Shown: positions 1 through 6,790, counted from the stretch's first letter. The stretch: DNA of 13,003 bases from a bacterium (GCA_021798435.1 JAJZGN010000033.1:1-13003), one strand, 5' to 3'. Notes: a model not told the origin generated them from the sequence alone. Numbers and translations: made by a program.

Positions 1-1083
1 AGTGGGGTGTGGCGCTTCTCGGAGCTGCTGCCCCCGACCCCGCCCGGGGTGACCCCGGTCACCCTCGGCGAGGGGGGCACGCCGCTGGTGGAGCTTCCGC
101 AGTTGGCGGATGAGCTCCGGCTGGGGAGCCTCGCCGTGAAGCACCTGGGGGTCAACCCCACCGGGTCCTTCAAGGACCTCGGAATGACGGTCTGTGTCAC
201 TGAAGCCAAGGCCCTGGATAGAGGGATCGTGGCCTGCGCCTCCACCGGCAACACCTCGGCGTCGATGGCGGCCTACGCCGCCCGAGCGGGGCTGCGCGCC
301 CTGGTCCTGGTCCCGGAGGGCCAGGTCTCGGCCGCCAAGCTCGCCCAGGCGCTGGACTTCGGCGCCCTGGTGGTGCAGGCCGGAGCCACGTTCGACGCCG
401 CCTTCAGCATCCTCCGGCAGCTGGCGGCCCGGCTGAATCTCTACCTGGTCAACTCGATCAACCCCTTCCGCCTGGAGGGGCAGAAGACGGCGGTGGTCGA
501 GCTCCTGGAGCAGCTGGACTGGCGGCCACCCGACTTCCTCATCCTTCCCGGGGGCAACCTGGGCAACGTCTCCGCCCTGGGCAAGGGGCTCGGAGAGCTG
601 GCCGAGGCGGGGCTGGTGGCCGAGCTGCCGCGCCTCGGGGTGGTCCAGGCCGAGGGTGCCAGCCCGTTCCACCGGATGTGGTCCACGGGGGCGGAGGAGC
701 TCGTGCCCGAGGACCGTCCCGAGACCCGGGCGACCGCGATCCGCATCGGCAGGCCCGCCAACTGGCCCCGAGCCCTCAGGGCGCTCCGGCGGACTCGTGG
801 CCTCACCGCCGCGGTCTCCGATTCCGAGATCGAGATGGCCAAGAGGCGGCTGGCGACCCTCGGGGTCGGCTGCGAGCCCGCGTCAGCCGCGAGCCTGGCC
901 GGCCTCCGGCAGCTGCGCCGGACCGGCGAGGTCCCCGAGGGGGCTCGGGTGGTGCTGGTGCTAACCGGGCACCAACTCAAGGACACCGCCTACGTGGAGG
1001 AGCACCTGGCGGGGCTGCCGGGTATCCGGCGAGCGGAGCCGACCCTCAAGGCGGTGGAGCGCTCCCTTCGGGGCTGGCTCTGA
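1..1083 (+). CDS. thrC: Threonine synthase, probably missing its first residues
   Basis: PLP-dependent enzyme that converts O-phosphohomoserine to threonine and phosphate, the last step of threonine synthesis, in the cytosol. Numbering from the GTG at position 7: the cofactor lysine is K56 in NPTGSFKD, the STGNTSAS loop is at 79-86, the PLP-phosphate loop GGNLGN is at about 182-187, and a LTGHQLKD segment lies near the C-terminus. The GTG at 7 would give 358 residues, similar to short ThrC proteins. However, the frame is open to the window edge, and the SGVWRF..LLP stretch resembles the join after the N-terminal Cys-rich part of longer ThrC forms, so I call it partial at the 5' end. The ribosome binding site lies outside the window. 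KDLGM replaces the commoner KDRGM after the PLP lysine. The next gene follows after 30 bases and is probably co-transcribed. The family call is firm; only the start is open. Confidence 0.93.
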   Translation, partial: SGVWRFSELLPPTPPGVTPVTLGEGGTPLVELPQLADELRLGSLAVKHLGVNPTGSFKDLGMTVCVTEAKALDRGIVACASTGNTSASMAAYAARAGLRALVLVPEGQVSAAKLAQALDFGALVVQAGATFDAAFSILRQLAARLNLYLVNSINPFRLEGQKTAVVELLEQLDWRPPDFLILPGGNLGNVSALGKGLGELAEAGLVAELPRLGVVQAEGASPFHRMWSTGAEELVPEDRPETRATAIRIGRPANWPRALRALRRTRGLTAAVSDSEIEMAKRRLATLGVGCEPASAASLAGLRQLRRTGEVPEGARVVLVLTGHQLKDTAYVEEHLAGLPGIRRAEPTLKAVERSLRGWL

Positions 1084-1113
1084 ACTGAGGTCCGAAGCTC
1101 TGAGGAGGTGACC

Positions 1114-1698
1114 ATGATCAGCAGATTCCCGGTACCGGCGTTGGCGGATCTGCCAGGGGACCTGGCCGAGCGGGTAGGCGTGATCGCCGCCCGCACGGGG
1201 TTCGTCCCCAATGTGCTGCTGGCCCTGGGCCACCGGCCGGCGGAGCTGCGGGCCTTCATGGACTACCACGACGCGGTGATGGAGCGAAAGGAGGGGCTGA
1301 GCAAGGCCGAGCGCGAGATGATCGTGGTGGTCACCAGCGCGGCTCGCAGCTGTCCCTACTGCGTGATCGCCCACGGCGCCATCCTCAGGGTGAGGGCCCA
1401 CGACCCCCACATCTCCGATCTCCTGGCGGTAAACCACCGCCTGTCCCCGATCGACCACCGCCAGCGCGCCATGCTCGACTACGCCCTGAAGCTCTCTCTG
1501 ACCCCGGAGCTGGTGGGGGAGCCGGACCGCGAGGCCCTGCACTCCGCGGGGTTCGGCGAGGAGGAGATCTGGGACATCTCCGCGGTGGTGGCCCTCTTCG
1601 CCCTCGCCAACCGCATGGCCCTCGCTCTCGACCTCCGGCCCAACCCCGAGTTCCATGACCTGGGTAGGGCCGCCCCTCCCTCCCAGGCCGGCGGCTGA
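1114..1698 (+). CDS. Peroxidase-related protein, AhpD/carboxymuconolactone decarboxylase fold
   Basis: A 194-residue all-helical AhpD-like protein. The redox motif is CPYCVIAH, with C80, C83 and H87 in the CxxCxxxH arrangement of AhpD-type thiol peroxidases. The segment before it (FVPNVLLALGHRP, then AEREMI) matches the group annotated as uncharacterised peroxidase-related enzymes of about 190 residues. The expected role is thiol-dependent peroxide reduction in the cytosol, but the natural substrate and reductant of this subgroup are not known to me. The ATG at 1114 is preferred because GAGGAGG at 1102-1108 sits five bases upstream. An in-frame GTG at 1108 overlaps that ribosome binding site and is less likely. 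It follows threonine synthase on the same strand. A second, shorter AhpD-like protein is encoded at 4100-4498; the two are different subtypes. Confidence 0.85.
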   Translation: MISRFPVPALADLPGDLAERVGVIAARTGFVPNVLLALGHRPAELRAFMDYHDAVMERKEGLSKAEREMIVVVTSAARSCPYCVIAHGAILRVRAHDPHISDLLAVNHRLSPIDHRQRAMLDYALKLSLTPELVGEPDREALHSAGFGEEEIWDISAVVALFALANRMALALDLRPNPEFHDLGRAAPPSQAGG

Positions 1699-1771
1699 GC
1701 GGCCCTTCCGCCCCAGCGCGCCTCTCGACAGGCTGTGGGCACCTGAGGTCGGCGCCACTCGCGGAGAGCCG

Positions 1772-1782
1772 CCCGCTATGAT
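1772..1782 (+). promoter_or_regulatory. Candidate -10 element for the SPFH operon
   Basis: In the 128-base gap between the peroxidase-related gene and the SPFH gene, the 11-mer CCCGCTATGAT ends in a TATGAT hexamer (1777-1782), 44 bases before the ATG at 1827. I see no convincing -35 hexamer 16-18 bases upstream. The identical 11-mer occurs at 6745-6755 in front of the Lrp-type regulator, which argues that it is a real promoter core. A palindrome TGATATCA lies just downstream. The rest of the gap shows only weak GC-rich inverted repeats and no clear terminator. Confidence 0.4.
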
Positions 1783-1826
1783 AGCTTCGTGATATCAATT
1801 TGGCTGAGCGGGAAGCGGGAGGCACC

Positions 1827-2744
1827 ATGAACAGCGAAGGCTCGCCGCGATCGGGACTTGAGGAGGCGCCGGCTGCCGTTCACCCGGCGCGCGTCGCCGT
1901 GGAGGAGCGGGGTGCCTCGGCCCTGAACGGTTGGCTCGGCGTGCTGGCCATGGCTGCCGCCGTCGTCACCGCTCACTATCTGTTCGACGCGGGGCAGGCG
2001 GTCTTCGCCGTGGTTCTTCTGGTGGCGGCGGCCGTGGTGGCGGCCTCCCTGGTGGTGGTTCAGCCGGGTCAAACCCAGGTGGTGCGCTTCTTCGGCAGCT
2101 ACGTGGGCACGGTGCGAACCACGGGCTTCTCCTGGACCCTGCCCCTCACGGTACGCCGTGGGGTGAGCGTGCGGGTGCGGAACTTCGAGACCGGACATCT
2201 GAAGGTGAACGATGCTGATGGCAACCCGGTGGAGATCGCGGCCATCGTGGTCTGGCAGGTAGCGGACACCGCCCGGGCGGTCTACGCGGTTGAGGACTAC
2301 CACAACTTCGTCAGGGTCCAGGCGGAGTCCGCGCTCCGCCACGTCGCCACCACCCACCCCTACGACCAGCCGGTTGGGCCGGACATCTCCCTCCGCGGTT
2401 CCACCGACCAGGTCGCCCACGAGCTCGAGCAGGAAGTGGCCGACCGGGTCGCCATCGCGGGGGTGGAGGTCGTGGAGGTCCGCATCAGCCACCTGGCCTA
2501 CGCTCCGGAGATCGCCCAGGCGATGCTGAGGCGGCAGCAGGCGGCGGCGGTCGTGGCGGCGCGGGAGCGGATCGTCGATGGGGCGGTGGGGATGGTGGAG
2601 ATGGCCCTCGACCAGCTCAACCGGCGCGGGATCGTGGAGCTGGACGAAGAGCGCAAGGCGGCGATGGTGAGCAACCTCATGGTGGTGCTCTGCAGCGACC
2701 AACCCGCCTCCCCTGTCGTCAACGCTGGCACCCTCTATCCCTGA
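1827..2744 (+). CDS. SPFH/band 7 family membrane protein
   Basis: A 305-residue prohibitin/stomatin-type protein. There are two hydrophobic segments near the N-terminus, at about 34-52 and 57-78, followed by the SPFH domain from VVQPGQTQVVRFFGSYVG (from about residue 77) through VRNFETGHLKVND (118-129) and HLAYAPEIAQAMLRRQQA to ELDEERKAAMVSNL. The C-terminal part is rich in alanine and charged residues, as in SPFH oligomerisation helices. Family members form large ring or cage oligomers on the membrane and organise other membrane proteins; the partner here is unknown. The ATG at 1827 is chosen because GGGAGG (1817-1822) lies four bases upstream. An in-frame TTG at 1800 would add nine residues and is unlikely. 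The next gene begins on the base after the stop codon, so the two are translationally coupled. Confidence 0.9.
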   Translation: MNSEGSPRSGLEEAPAAVHPARVAVEERGASALNGWLGVLAMAAAVVTAHYLFDAGQAVFAVVLLVAAAVVAASLVVVQPGQTQVVRFFGSYVGTVRTTGFSWTLPLTVRRGVSVRVRNFETGHLKVNDADGNPVEIAAIVVWQVADTARAVYAVEDYHNFVRVQAESALRHVATTHPYDQPVGPDISLRGSTDQVAHELEQEVADRVAIAGVEVVEVRISHLAYAPEIAQAMLRRQQAAAVVAARERIVDGAVGMVEMALDQLNRRGIVELDEERKAAMVSNLMVVLCSDQPASPVVNAGTLYP

Positions 2745-2942
2745 ATGGCAGCTGGCCGCAAGCCGGTACTTCTGCGCATGGACCCGGCGGTCCACGAAGC
2801 CCTCGCCCGCTGGGCCGCCGACGAGCTGCGCAGCGTGAATGCCCAGATCGAGGTGCTTCTGCGCCAGGCCCTGAGGCAGGCCGGGCGGATGCCGGAACGT
2901 GCCCGCCCGCCCGCCCGGCGCGGGCGTCCACCCGCCGCCTGA
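2745..2942 (+). CDS. Small Arc-like ribbon-helix-helix protein
   Basis: A 65-residue protein. KPVLLRMDPAVHEAL (6-20) reads as the DNA-contacting strand and first helix of a ribbon-helix-helix fold, and ADELRSVNAQIEVLLRQAL (25-43) as the second helix. The N-A-Q-I-E stretch is typical of Arc/MetJ-type small regulators. The tail (about 48-65) is rich in proline and arginine and probably disordered. It would act as a dimeric DNA-binding protein. The ATG directly abuts the SPFH stop codon and has no ribosome binding site of its own, so it depends on translation of the SPFH gene. I recall the same small gene next to SPFH genes in other high-GC bacteria, which suggests a conserved pair. I see no toxin gene beside it. 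Confidence 0.8.
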   Translation: MAAGRKPVLLRMDPAVHEALARWAADELRSVNAQIEVLLRQALRQAGRMPERARPPARRGRPPAA

Positions 2943-2970
2943 GCCCGGCCGGTGGTCGTGGGGGGAGCGG

Positions 2971-4068
2971 TCAGAAGCCGTACAGGCGAGCCGTGTTGCG
3001 CTCCATGATGTCCTGCTCGACATCCTCGAGCCAGCTGCTCCGGGCCCCCTGGTCCGCCCACCGGCGGCGCACCGTGGCCCACGCCTCCTGAAGCACCTTG
3101 GCCCCGAACCAGTAGGTCTCGGGGTGCCCGTGCCCGTCAGTGCCGCAGAGGACCCTCGCGGTGGGGGCGAAATCCAGGATCTGCTCCAGCCGCTGGGCCA
3201 CGGTGCCCACCGTGTAGAGGTTGAACTCGGATATCTCCGCATACACGTTGGGCCGGGCCAGGGTGAGGAATGCCAGCTCCTCGTGCCAGGGGTAGGAGCC
3301 GTGGATAAGCACCACCGTGGCCGCCCTTCCCTCGGGAGTCTGCAGCAGCTCCTCCAGCAGAAGGGGATTGGCCTCGCTGAGGCGGATCTCGGAGTCCCCG
3401 AACCCGGTGTGGATCTGGAAGGGCATTTCCATCTCTGCCGCCCAGCCCAGGGCCGAGCGCAGGATGAGGTCTCGAAGCGCCTTTCCCCGGCGCCTTGGAG
3501 GCAGGCCCCCGGTCTCGTCCAACGACCGCTGCGCCGTCTCCAGATTGGACTCGGGATCCACCCTGAGGCCGGTGCGATAGGCGATGATGGTCTTGAACCC
3601 CTGGTAGCCGCTGGCGGGCGCCTTCCGGACCGCGTCCTGCACCGCCAAGAACACCTCCTGGGCGCCGGCGCCGTCCTGGATCATCTGGTCGATGAGCGGC
3701 TCCAGCCGCAGGATGGGCCGCACCGGGCAGCCGATCAGCTCCGAGAAGCGCTCGGCCTGCGCGGTGGTGGCGTCCAGCTTCCACCCCGGATCCAGGACCA
3801 CGCCGTGGATCCCGGCGTCCGCGAACAGGCCGCGCACGTACCCCGGCCAGTCCGCGCTGGCCCGGCCCCGCGCCTCGGCCACCTCCTCCACCTCGCAACC
3901 GAGGTATCTCGCCAGCCGGACCGAGAGGATCTCATGGCTGAGCCGGGAAGGGCCGCTGCGGGCCCGCTCCGCCCGCTCGTCGGCGGTCGCCGCCAGCTGG
4001 ACGTTGATCGACGAGAGGTCGAGCGGACCCCCGCTTTCCGCCACCGGGTGCCCGTGGCTGTCGATCAT
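2971..4068 (-). CDS. FluG/NodGS-type amidohydrolase
   Basis: A 365-residue metal-dependent TIM-barrel hydrolase of the amidohydrolase superfamily (amidohydrolase-2 type). Visible metal or active-site candidates are H5 and H7 in DSHGHP, K159 in GFKTIIAYRTGL, H220 in QIHTGFGD, H256 in VLIHGSYPW and D311 in CGTDGHGHPETYWFGAK. The last block, together with the AYRTGL segment, resembles the N-terminal half of fungal FluG and plant NodGS proteins, where such a domain is fused to a glutamine-synthetase domain. Here the ligase is a separate gene at 8149-9624. The substrate is unknown; hydrolysis or decarboxylation of an amide or carboxylate is possible. The ATG at 4068 is the only reasonable start and has a weak GGGGA upstream. 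The gap to the upstream carboxymuconolactone-type gene is 31 bases. It is the last gene of the minus-strand operon and converges on the ribbon-helix-helix gene 28 bases away. Confidence 0.87.
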   Translation of the reverse strand: MIDSHGHPVAESGGPLDLSSINVQLAATADERAERARSGPSRLSHEILSVRLARYLGCEVEEVAEARGRASADWPGYVRGLFADAGIHGVVLDPGWKLDATTAQAERFSELIGCPVRPILRLEPLIDQMIQDGAGAQEVFLAVQDAVRKAPASGYQGFKTIIAYRTGLRVDPESNLETAQRSLDETGGLPPRRRGKALRDLILRSALGWAAEMEMPFQIHTGFGDSEIRLSEANPLLLEELLQTPEGRAATVVLIHGSYPWHEELAFLTLARPNVYAEISEFNLYTVGTVAQRLEQILDFAPTARVLCGTDGHGHPETYWFGAKVLQEAWATVRRRWADQGARSSWLEDVEQDIMERNTARLYGF

Positions 4069-4099
4069 CTGGATCGTCCCCGAAGTGGCCGGCGAGCCA

Positions 4100-4498
4100 T
4101 CAGCCGGGCTCCCGGAACACCGGAGGCTCGTACTCCACCTTGAGCCCCGAGGCGACCGCGTTGGAGCCGTTGAAGAAGTCGACCACGGCCATGAGCTCGA
4201 GAAGGTCGGCGTCTTCGAAGCCCATCTGCCGCAGGGCGTCGGTGTGGCTCGAGAGGCAGTACGAGCAGTTGTTGGTCGCCGACACGGCCACCGCGATGAT
4301 CTCCTTGGTGCGCCGATCCAGCCGGCCCTCGGCCATCACCGCCTTGAGCTTGTTCCAGGTGGCGGCCAGGTACTCCGGCTGGTGGGCCAGCGCCTTCCAG
4401 TAGTTGGGCACCCGGGCGAGGCCGCGTGAGGACATGATCTCCTCGTAGACCTCCTTCACCAGGCCGGTCGCGTCCGACTCGTCGATCAGCTTCACCAT
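4100..4498 (-). CDS. Carboxymuconolactone decarboxylase-like (AhpD-core) protein
   Basis: A 132-residue small helical protein with the AhpD core motif NNCSYCLSSH: C78, C81 and H85 as CxxCxxxH. DRRTKEIIAVAVSATNNC is the typical run into the active site. It probably has a thiol redox or peroxidase-like function rather than true carboxymuconolactone decarboxylation, because the CxxC pair is present. The start is uncertain: the ATG at 4498 has GAGG five bases upstream, and a GTG at 4504 has GGGAGGG six bases upstream, adding two residues. Its start lies 7 bases (ATG) or 1 base (GTG) after the stop of the aminotransferase gene, so the two are certainly co-transcribed. The natural substrate is not evident. 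Confidence 0.87.
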   Translation of the reverse strand: MVKLIDESDATGLVKEVYEEIMSSRGLARVPNYWKALAHQPEYLAATWNKLKAVMAEGRLDRRTKEIIAVAVSATNNCSYCLSSHTDALRQMGFEDADLLELMAVVDFFNGSNAVASGLKVEYEPPVFREPG

Positions 4499-4505
4499 GG
4501 CCACC

Positions 4506-5462
4506 TCAATCCCTCCCGGCGGCGGCGGCCTCGGGCGCCCCGACGGGGGTCAGCCACTCCTGCCAGCCGTCGGTCTCGCCGCGCACCGCCGAGAGGTAGG
4601 CATCCTGCAGCTCCCGGGTCACCGGCCCCAGCCCGCCACCCCCGACGGTCCGGCCGTCCACCTCGGCGATGGGGGCGATCTGAACCCCGGTGCCGGACAG
4701 GAAGGCTTCGTCCGCGGCCAGCAGCTCGCTGCGATCCACCCGGCGCACCTCCACCTTCAGGCCCCGCTCCTGGGCCAGCGCCAGGACGCAGTCCCGGGTG
4801 ATGCCCACCAGCACGTCGTCGGTGGCCTGGGGGGTGACCAGCACTCCCTGCTCGACCAGGAAGAGGTTCGAGGAGGAGGCCTCCGATACGTGCCCATCCT
4901 GGGTCAGCATGATCGCCTCGTCGAAGCCCCGAGCCCGGGCCTCGTCGGAGGCCAGGGCGGCGTTGAGGTAGGCGCCCGTGGGCTTGGCCCGGCTGGGGAT
5001 GGAGTTGTCGTCAATCCGCCGCCAGGCCGAGATCATGACCCGGAGGCCGGAGCGGATGTCCAGGTAGTCGCCGAAGGGAAGGGTGTAGATGCAGAGGTCG
5101 CTGGCGATGCCGGAGAGGGTCACCTTGATGGTGGCACCCGACTTGTAGAGGATGGGTCGGACGTAGACGTCCTCGCGGTAGCCGTTCCGGGCCAGGAGCT
5201 CCACCACGACCTCAACCACGCGCTCCACCTCGAGCCCCAAAGGCGGCTCGAGGTGGAGGATGTGAGCGGAGCGCAGCAGCCGGTCGGCGTGCTCCCGCAG
5301 GCGCACCACGTTGAGCCTCCCCTGGCGGGGGCTCCAATAGGCCCGGATCCCCTCGAAGCAGCCGGTCCCGTAGTTGAAGGCGTGGGTGGTTATCGGCACC
5401 TTCGCCTCCGCCTGGGGCACGAAGTGCCCCTCGAAGTAGACGATCTCGCCCGGCACTGTCAT
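4506..5462 (-). CDS. ilvE: Branched-chain amino acid aminotransferase, class IV
   Basis: A 318-residue fold-type IV PLP aminotransferase that exchanges the amino group between branched-chain amino acids and 2-oxoglutarate. The substrate-pocket motif FNYGTGCFEGIRAYW is at 29-43, the PLP lysine is K160 in SRAKPTGAYLNAALA, and E194 in VSEASSSNLF sits where the family has its cofactor-binding Glu. The SEASSSN segment departs from the usual SEGTGEN-like sequence, so the substrate may differ from the classical branched-chain set. The ATG at 5462 overlaps the stop of the SDR gene in an ATGA junction and has GGGGAGG just upstream, so the two are translationally coupled. Being in a tight operon with an SDR, a cupin and an amidohydrolase, and next to an Lrp regulator rather than other ilv genes, points to a catabolic or specialised role. 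A different class IV aminotransferase activity is possible. Confidence 0.88.
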   Translation of the reverse strand: MTVPGEIVYFEGHFVPQAEAKVPITTHAFNYGTGCFEGIRAYWSPRQGRLNVVRLREHADRLLRSAHILHLEPPLGLEVERVVEVVVELLARNGYREDVYVRPILYKSGATIKVTLSGIASDLCIYTLPFGDYLDIRSGLRVMISAWRRIDDNSIPSRAKPTGAYLNAALASDEARARGFDEAIMLTQDGHVSEASSSNLFLVEQGVLVTPQATDDVLVGITRDCVLALAQERGLKVEVRRVDRSELLAADEAFLSGTGVQIAPIAEVDGRTVGGGGLGPVTRELQDAYLSAVRGETDGWQEWLTPVGAPEAAAAGRD

Positions 5463-6241
5463 ACGTACCTCCCCATGCCCCCGGAGACGTCGATGGACGC
5501 CCCGCTGATGTAGCTGGCCCGCGAGCTGGCCAGGAACGTGACCAGGCCCGCCACCTCCTCCGGCTCGCCGAACCGGCCCAGGGGCACCTCTGGCTCCGCG
5601 ATCCGGGCCATGAACTGCTCGAGACTCAAGTCCGGCGCCCTCAGGCGGTGGATGTTCTCCCACTGCGGGGTGCGCACGAAGCCGATGTTGACGCTGTTGA
5701 CCCGGATCCCCTCCGGCCCCAGCTCCATCGCCAGCGCCTTGCTGAGAGCCAGGCAGGCCGCCCGGTCCACGGTGGTGGCGAAGAAGGCGGGGTCGGGCTG
5801 GCGCCCGTAGATGGCGTTGATGTTGATGATCGTGCCCGCGCCCCCGCGGCGCAGGTGGGGGAGGGCGGCCCGGCTGCAGCGGACCTGGGAGAAGAGCTTC
5901 ACCTCCAGGTCGGCTTGGAAGTCCTGGTCCGTGAGGGTGGCGAAGGTTCCGGGGTGGGCGCGACCGGCGTTGTTCACCAGGATGTCCAGCCCGCCCAGCT
6001 GCTCTGCCGCCCCCGCCACCAGCTCCTCCACCTCGGCGGCTCGGGTCACATCCGCCACCCGGGCCACGACCGGCGCCCCCAGCTTCTCCAGCTCCTTCAA
6101 GGCGGAGCTGAGCTCCTCCGGATGCCGGGCGCACACTGCCACCGCCACCCCCTCCCGCAGCAGCTCTTGGGCGATGGAGAACCCGATCCCCTTCGACCCC
6201 CCGGTCACCAGCGCCCGCCGCCCTTCGAGACCGAGCTCCAA
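5459..6241 (-). CDS. SDR family oxidoreductase with non-canonical active site
   Basis: A 260-residue short-chain dehydrogenase/reductase with a Rossmann fold. The nucleotide-binding motif TGGSKGIG is at 13-20, NNAG at 90-93, and the C-terminal block SYISGASIDVSGGMGRYV at 243-260. The usual catalytic tetrad is absent. In my manual alignment the Asn is K115 (EVKLFSQ), the Ser is A143 (ININAIYG), the Tyr is T156 and the Lys is R160 (FFATTVDRAACLALSKALA). A known divergent SDR group, of which I recall the PRK07062 model, has the same kind of replacement and the same C-terminal ending, so this is probably a subfamily trait and not decay. The start is a TTG at 6241; no other start precedes the Rossmann motif, and GGCGGG lies seven bases upstream. 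It begins three bases after the cupin stop and overlaps the aminotransferase start by four bases. Its reaction cannot be assigned. Confidence 0.88.
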   Translation of the reverse strand: MELGLEGRRALVTGGSKGIGFSIAQELLREGVAVAVCARHPEELSSALKELEKLGAPVVARVADVTRAAEVEELVAGAAEQLGGLDILVNNAGRAHPGTFATLTDQDFQADLEVKLFSQVRCSRAALPHLRRGGAGTIININAIYGRQPDPAFFATTVDRAACLALSKALAMELGPEGIRVNSVNIGFVRTPQWENIHRLRAPDLSLEQFMARIAEPEVPLGRFGEPEEVAGLVTFLASSRASYISGASIDVSGGMGRYV

Positions 6242-6244
6242 CCT

Positions 6245-6664
6245 CTAACCCGCCTTCTGGCGGGCGGCGTCCGCCAGGTCCAGGAGCGCCTGCCGCGGGG
6301 GGTTGAACACGTCGTACTCCAGGCAGGCGGTGGCGTGGGTCCGGGCGGCATGGGGAACGTTGGCCGGGATCACCGCCACCTGGCCGGGCTGAAGGGTGCG
6401 GGTCTCTCCGTCGAACTCGAACTCCAGCTCCCCTTCGATCACCAGGGTGATCTGCTCCTCGTCGTGCACGTGCCGGGGAGCCTCGGTGTGGGGCTCGAAG
6501 CGAACCGCCATCAGCATGGTTCGCTCGCCCAGCAGATAGCGGAACTCCAACCCGGGAACGAACTGCACGGGATCCCCGCCCCGGGCCAGGTCCTCGAAGC
6601 GTCCGGGAGCGGTGGGCGGGCGCCCGGATCCCACCTGGCTGAAGTACTGGTCGGCAAGGCTCAT
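6245..6664 (-). CDS. Single-domain cupin protein
   Basis: A 139-residue small beta-barrel protein. Cupin motif 1 is HVHDEEQITLVIEGELEF, with H65, H67 and E70 (or Q71) as metal ligands. Motif 2 is PGQVAVIPANVPHAA, with H105 as the third His. The metal site is therefore complete. Many such proteins are dioxygenases, isomerases or decarboxylases, while others only bind a small ligand; I cannot choose between these. The ATG at 6664 is supported by GGGGGGAG seven bases upstream. It is the first gene of the minus-strand operon, with the SDR start three bases beyond its stop codon. Its promoter lies in the shared control region at 6665-6790. Confidence 0.87.
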   Translation of the reverse strand: MSLADQYFSQVGSGRPPTAPGRFEDLARGGDPVQFVPGLEFRYLLGERTMLMAVRFEPHTEAPRHVHDEEQITLVIEGELEFEFDGETRTLQPGQVAVIPANVPHAARTHATACLEYDVFNPPRQALLDLADAARQKAG

Positions 6665-6733
6665 GTTCGTTCTCCCCCCAGCTCCTCCGGGCGCCCGCCC
6701 ACCCGGGGCCCGGGCACAACATGGAAGGCCAGA

Positions 6734-6759
6734 TTATACCAGCACCCGCTATGATGTAA
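6734..6759. promoter_or_regulatory. Imperfect dyad, candidate Lrp-type operator
   Basis: TTATACCA (6734-6741) and TGATGTAA (6752-6759) form an imperfect inverted repeat. Read inward, both halves fit TTAnAnCA, separated by ten bases. The dyad covers the -10 elements of both divergent promoters. Lrp/AsnC proteins usually bind imperfect, relatively AT-rich dyads near their own gene, and the adjacent gene encodes such a regulator. Binding here is inferred from position and symmetry only. Confidence 0.35.
6745..6755 (+). promoter_or_regulatory. Candidate -10 element for the Lrp-glutamine synthetase operon
   Basis: CCCGCTATGAT, ending in TATGAT at 6750-6755, lies 36-41 bases before the ATG at 6791. 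It is identical to the 11-mer at 1772-1782 in front of the SPFH operon. No good -35 hexamer is visible; the place where one should lie (about 6727-6732) overlaps the minus-strand promoter. The two promoters are thus back to back and probably compete or are controlled together. Confidence 0.42.
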
Positions 6760-6790
6760 GGGTGAGGAGCGAGCGCTGGACCGTCAAGTG

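Larger units (their letters stand above)
6733..6760 (-). promoter_or_regulatory. Candidate sigma-70 promoter of the cupin operon
   Basis: On the minus strand the sequence TGGTATAAT (plus-strand 6733-6741) is an extended -10 with a perfect TATAAT hexamer. CTTACA (6755-6760) lies sixteen bases upstream and matches TTGACA at four of six positions. Transcription would start near 6726, giving a leader of about 60 bases before the cupin ATG at 6664. The leader carries a short CCCGG/CCGGG hairpin (6702-6714). In DNA this GC-rich a perfect extended -10 is a notable signal. Confidence 0.55.

Noticed and set aside
2745..2942. Ribbon-helix-helix gene as the antitoxin of a toxin-antitoxin pair
   Set aside because: The upstream partner is an SPFH membrane protein and the downstream gene is a convergent amidohydrolase; no toxin-like gene is present.
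2943..2970. GCCCGGCCGG inverted repeat between converging genes as a terminator
   Set aside because: The stem is very short and no T-run follows on either strand.
1776..3242. Long minus-strand open frame opposite the SPFH and ribbon-helix-helix genes
   Set aside because: It covers the ends of well-supported genes on both strands and shows no recognisable domain, so it is a composition artefact.
2899..4143. Long plus-strand open frame opposite the amidohydrolase gene
   Set aside because: It is antisense to a gene with a full metal-binding set; its product is Pro/Gly/Arg-rich and lacks any motif.
5463..6722. Upstream extension of the aminotransferase reading frame through the SDR and cupin genes
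   Set aside because: The frame is open only by composition. The true start is the ATG at 5462, with a good ribosome binding site and a homologous N-terminus (YFEGHFVP).
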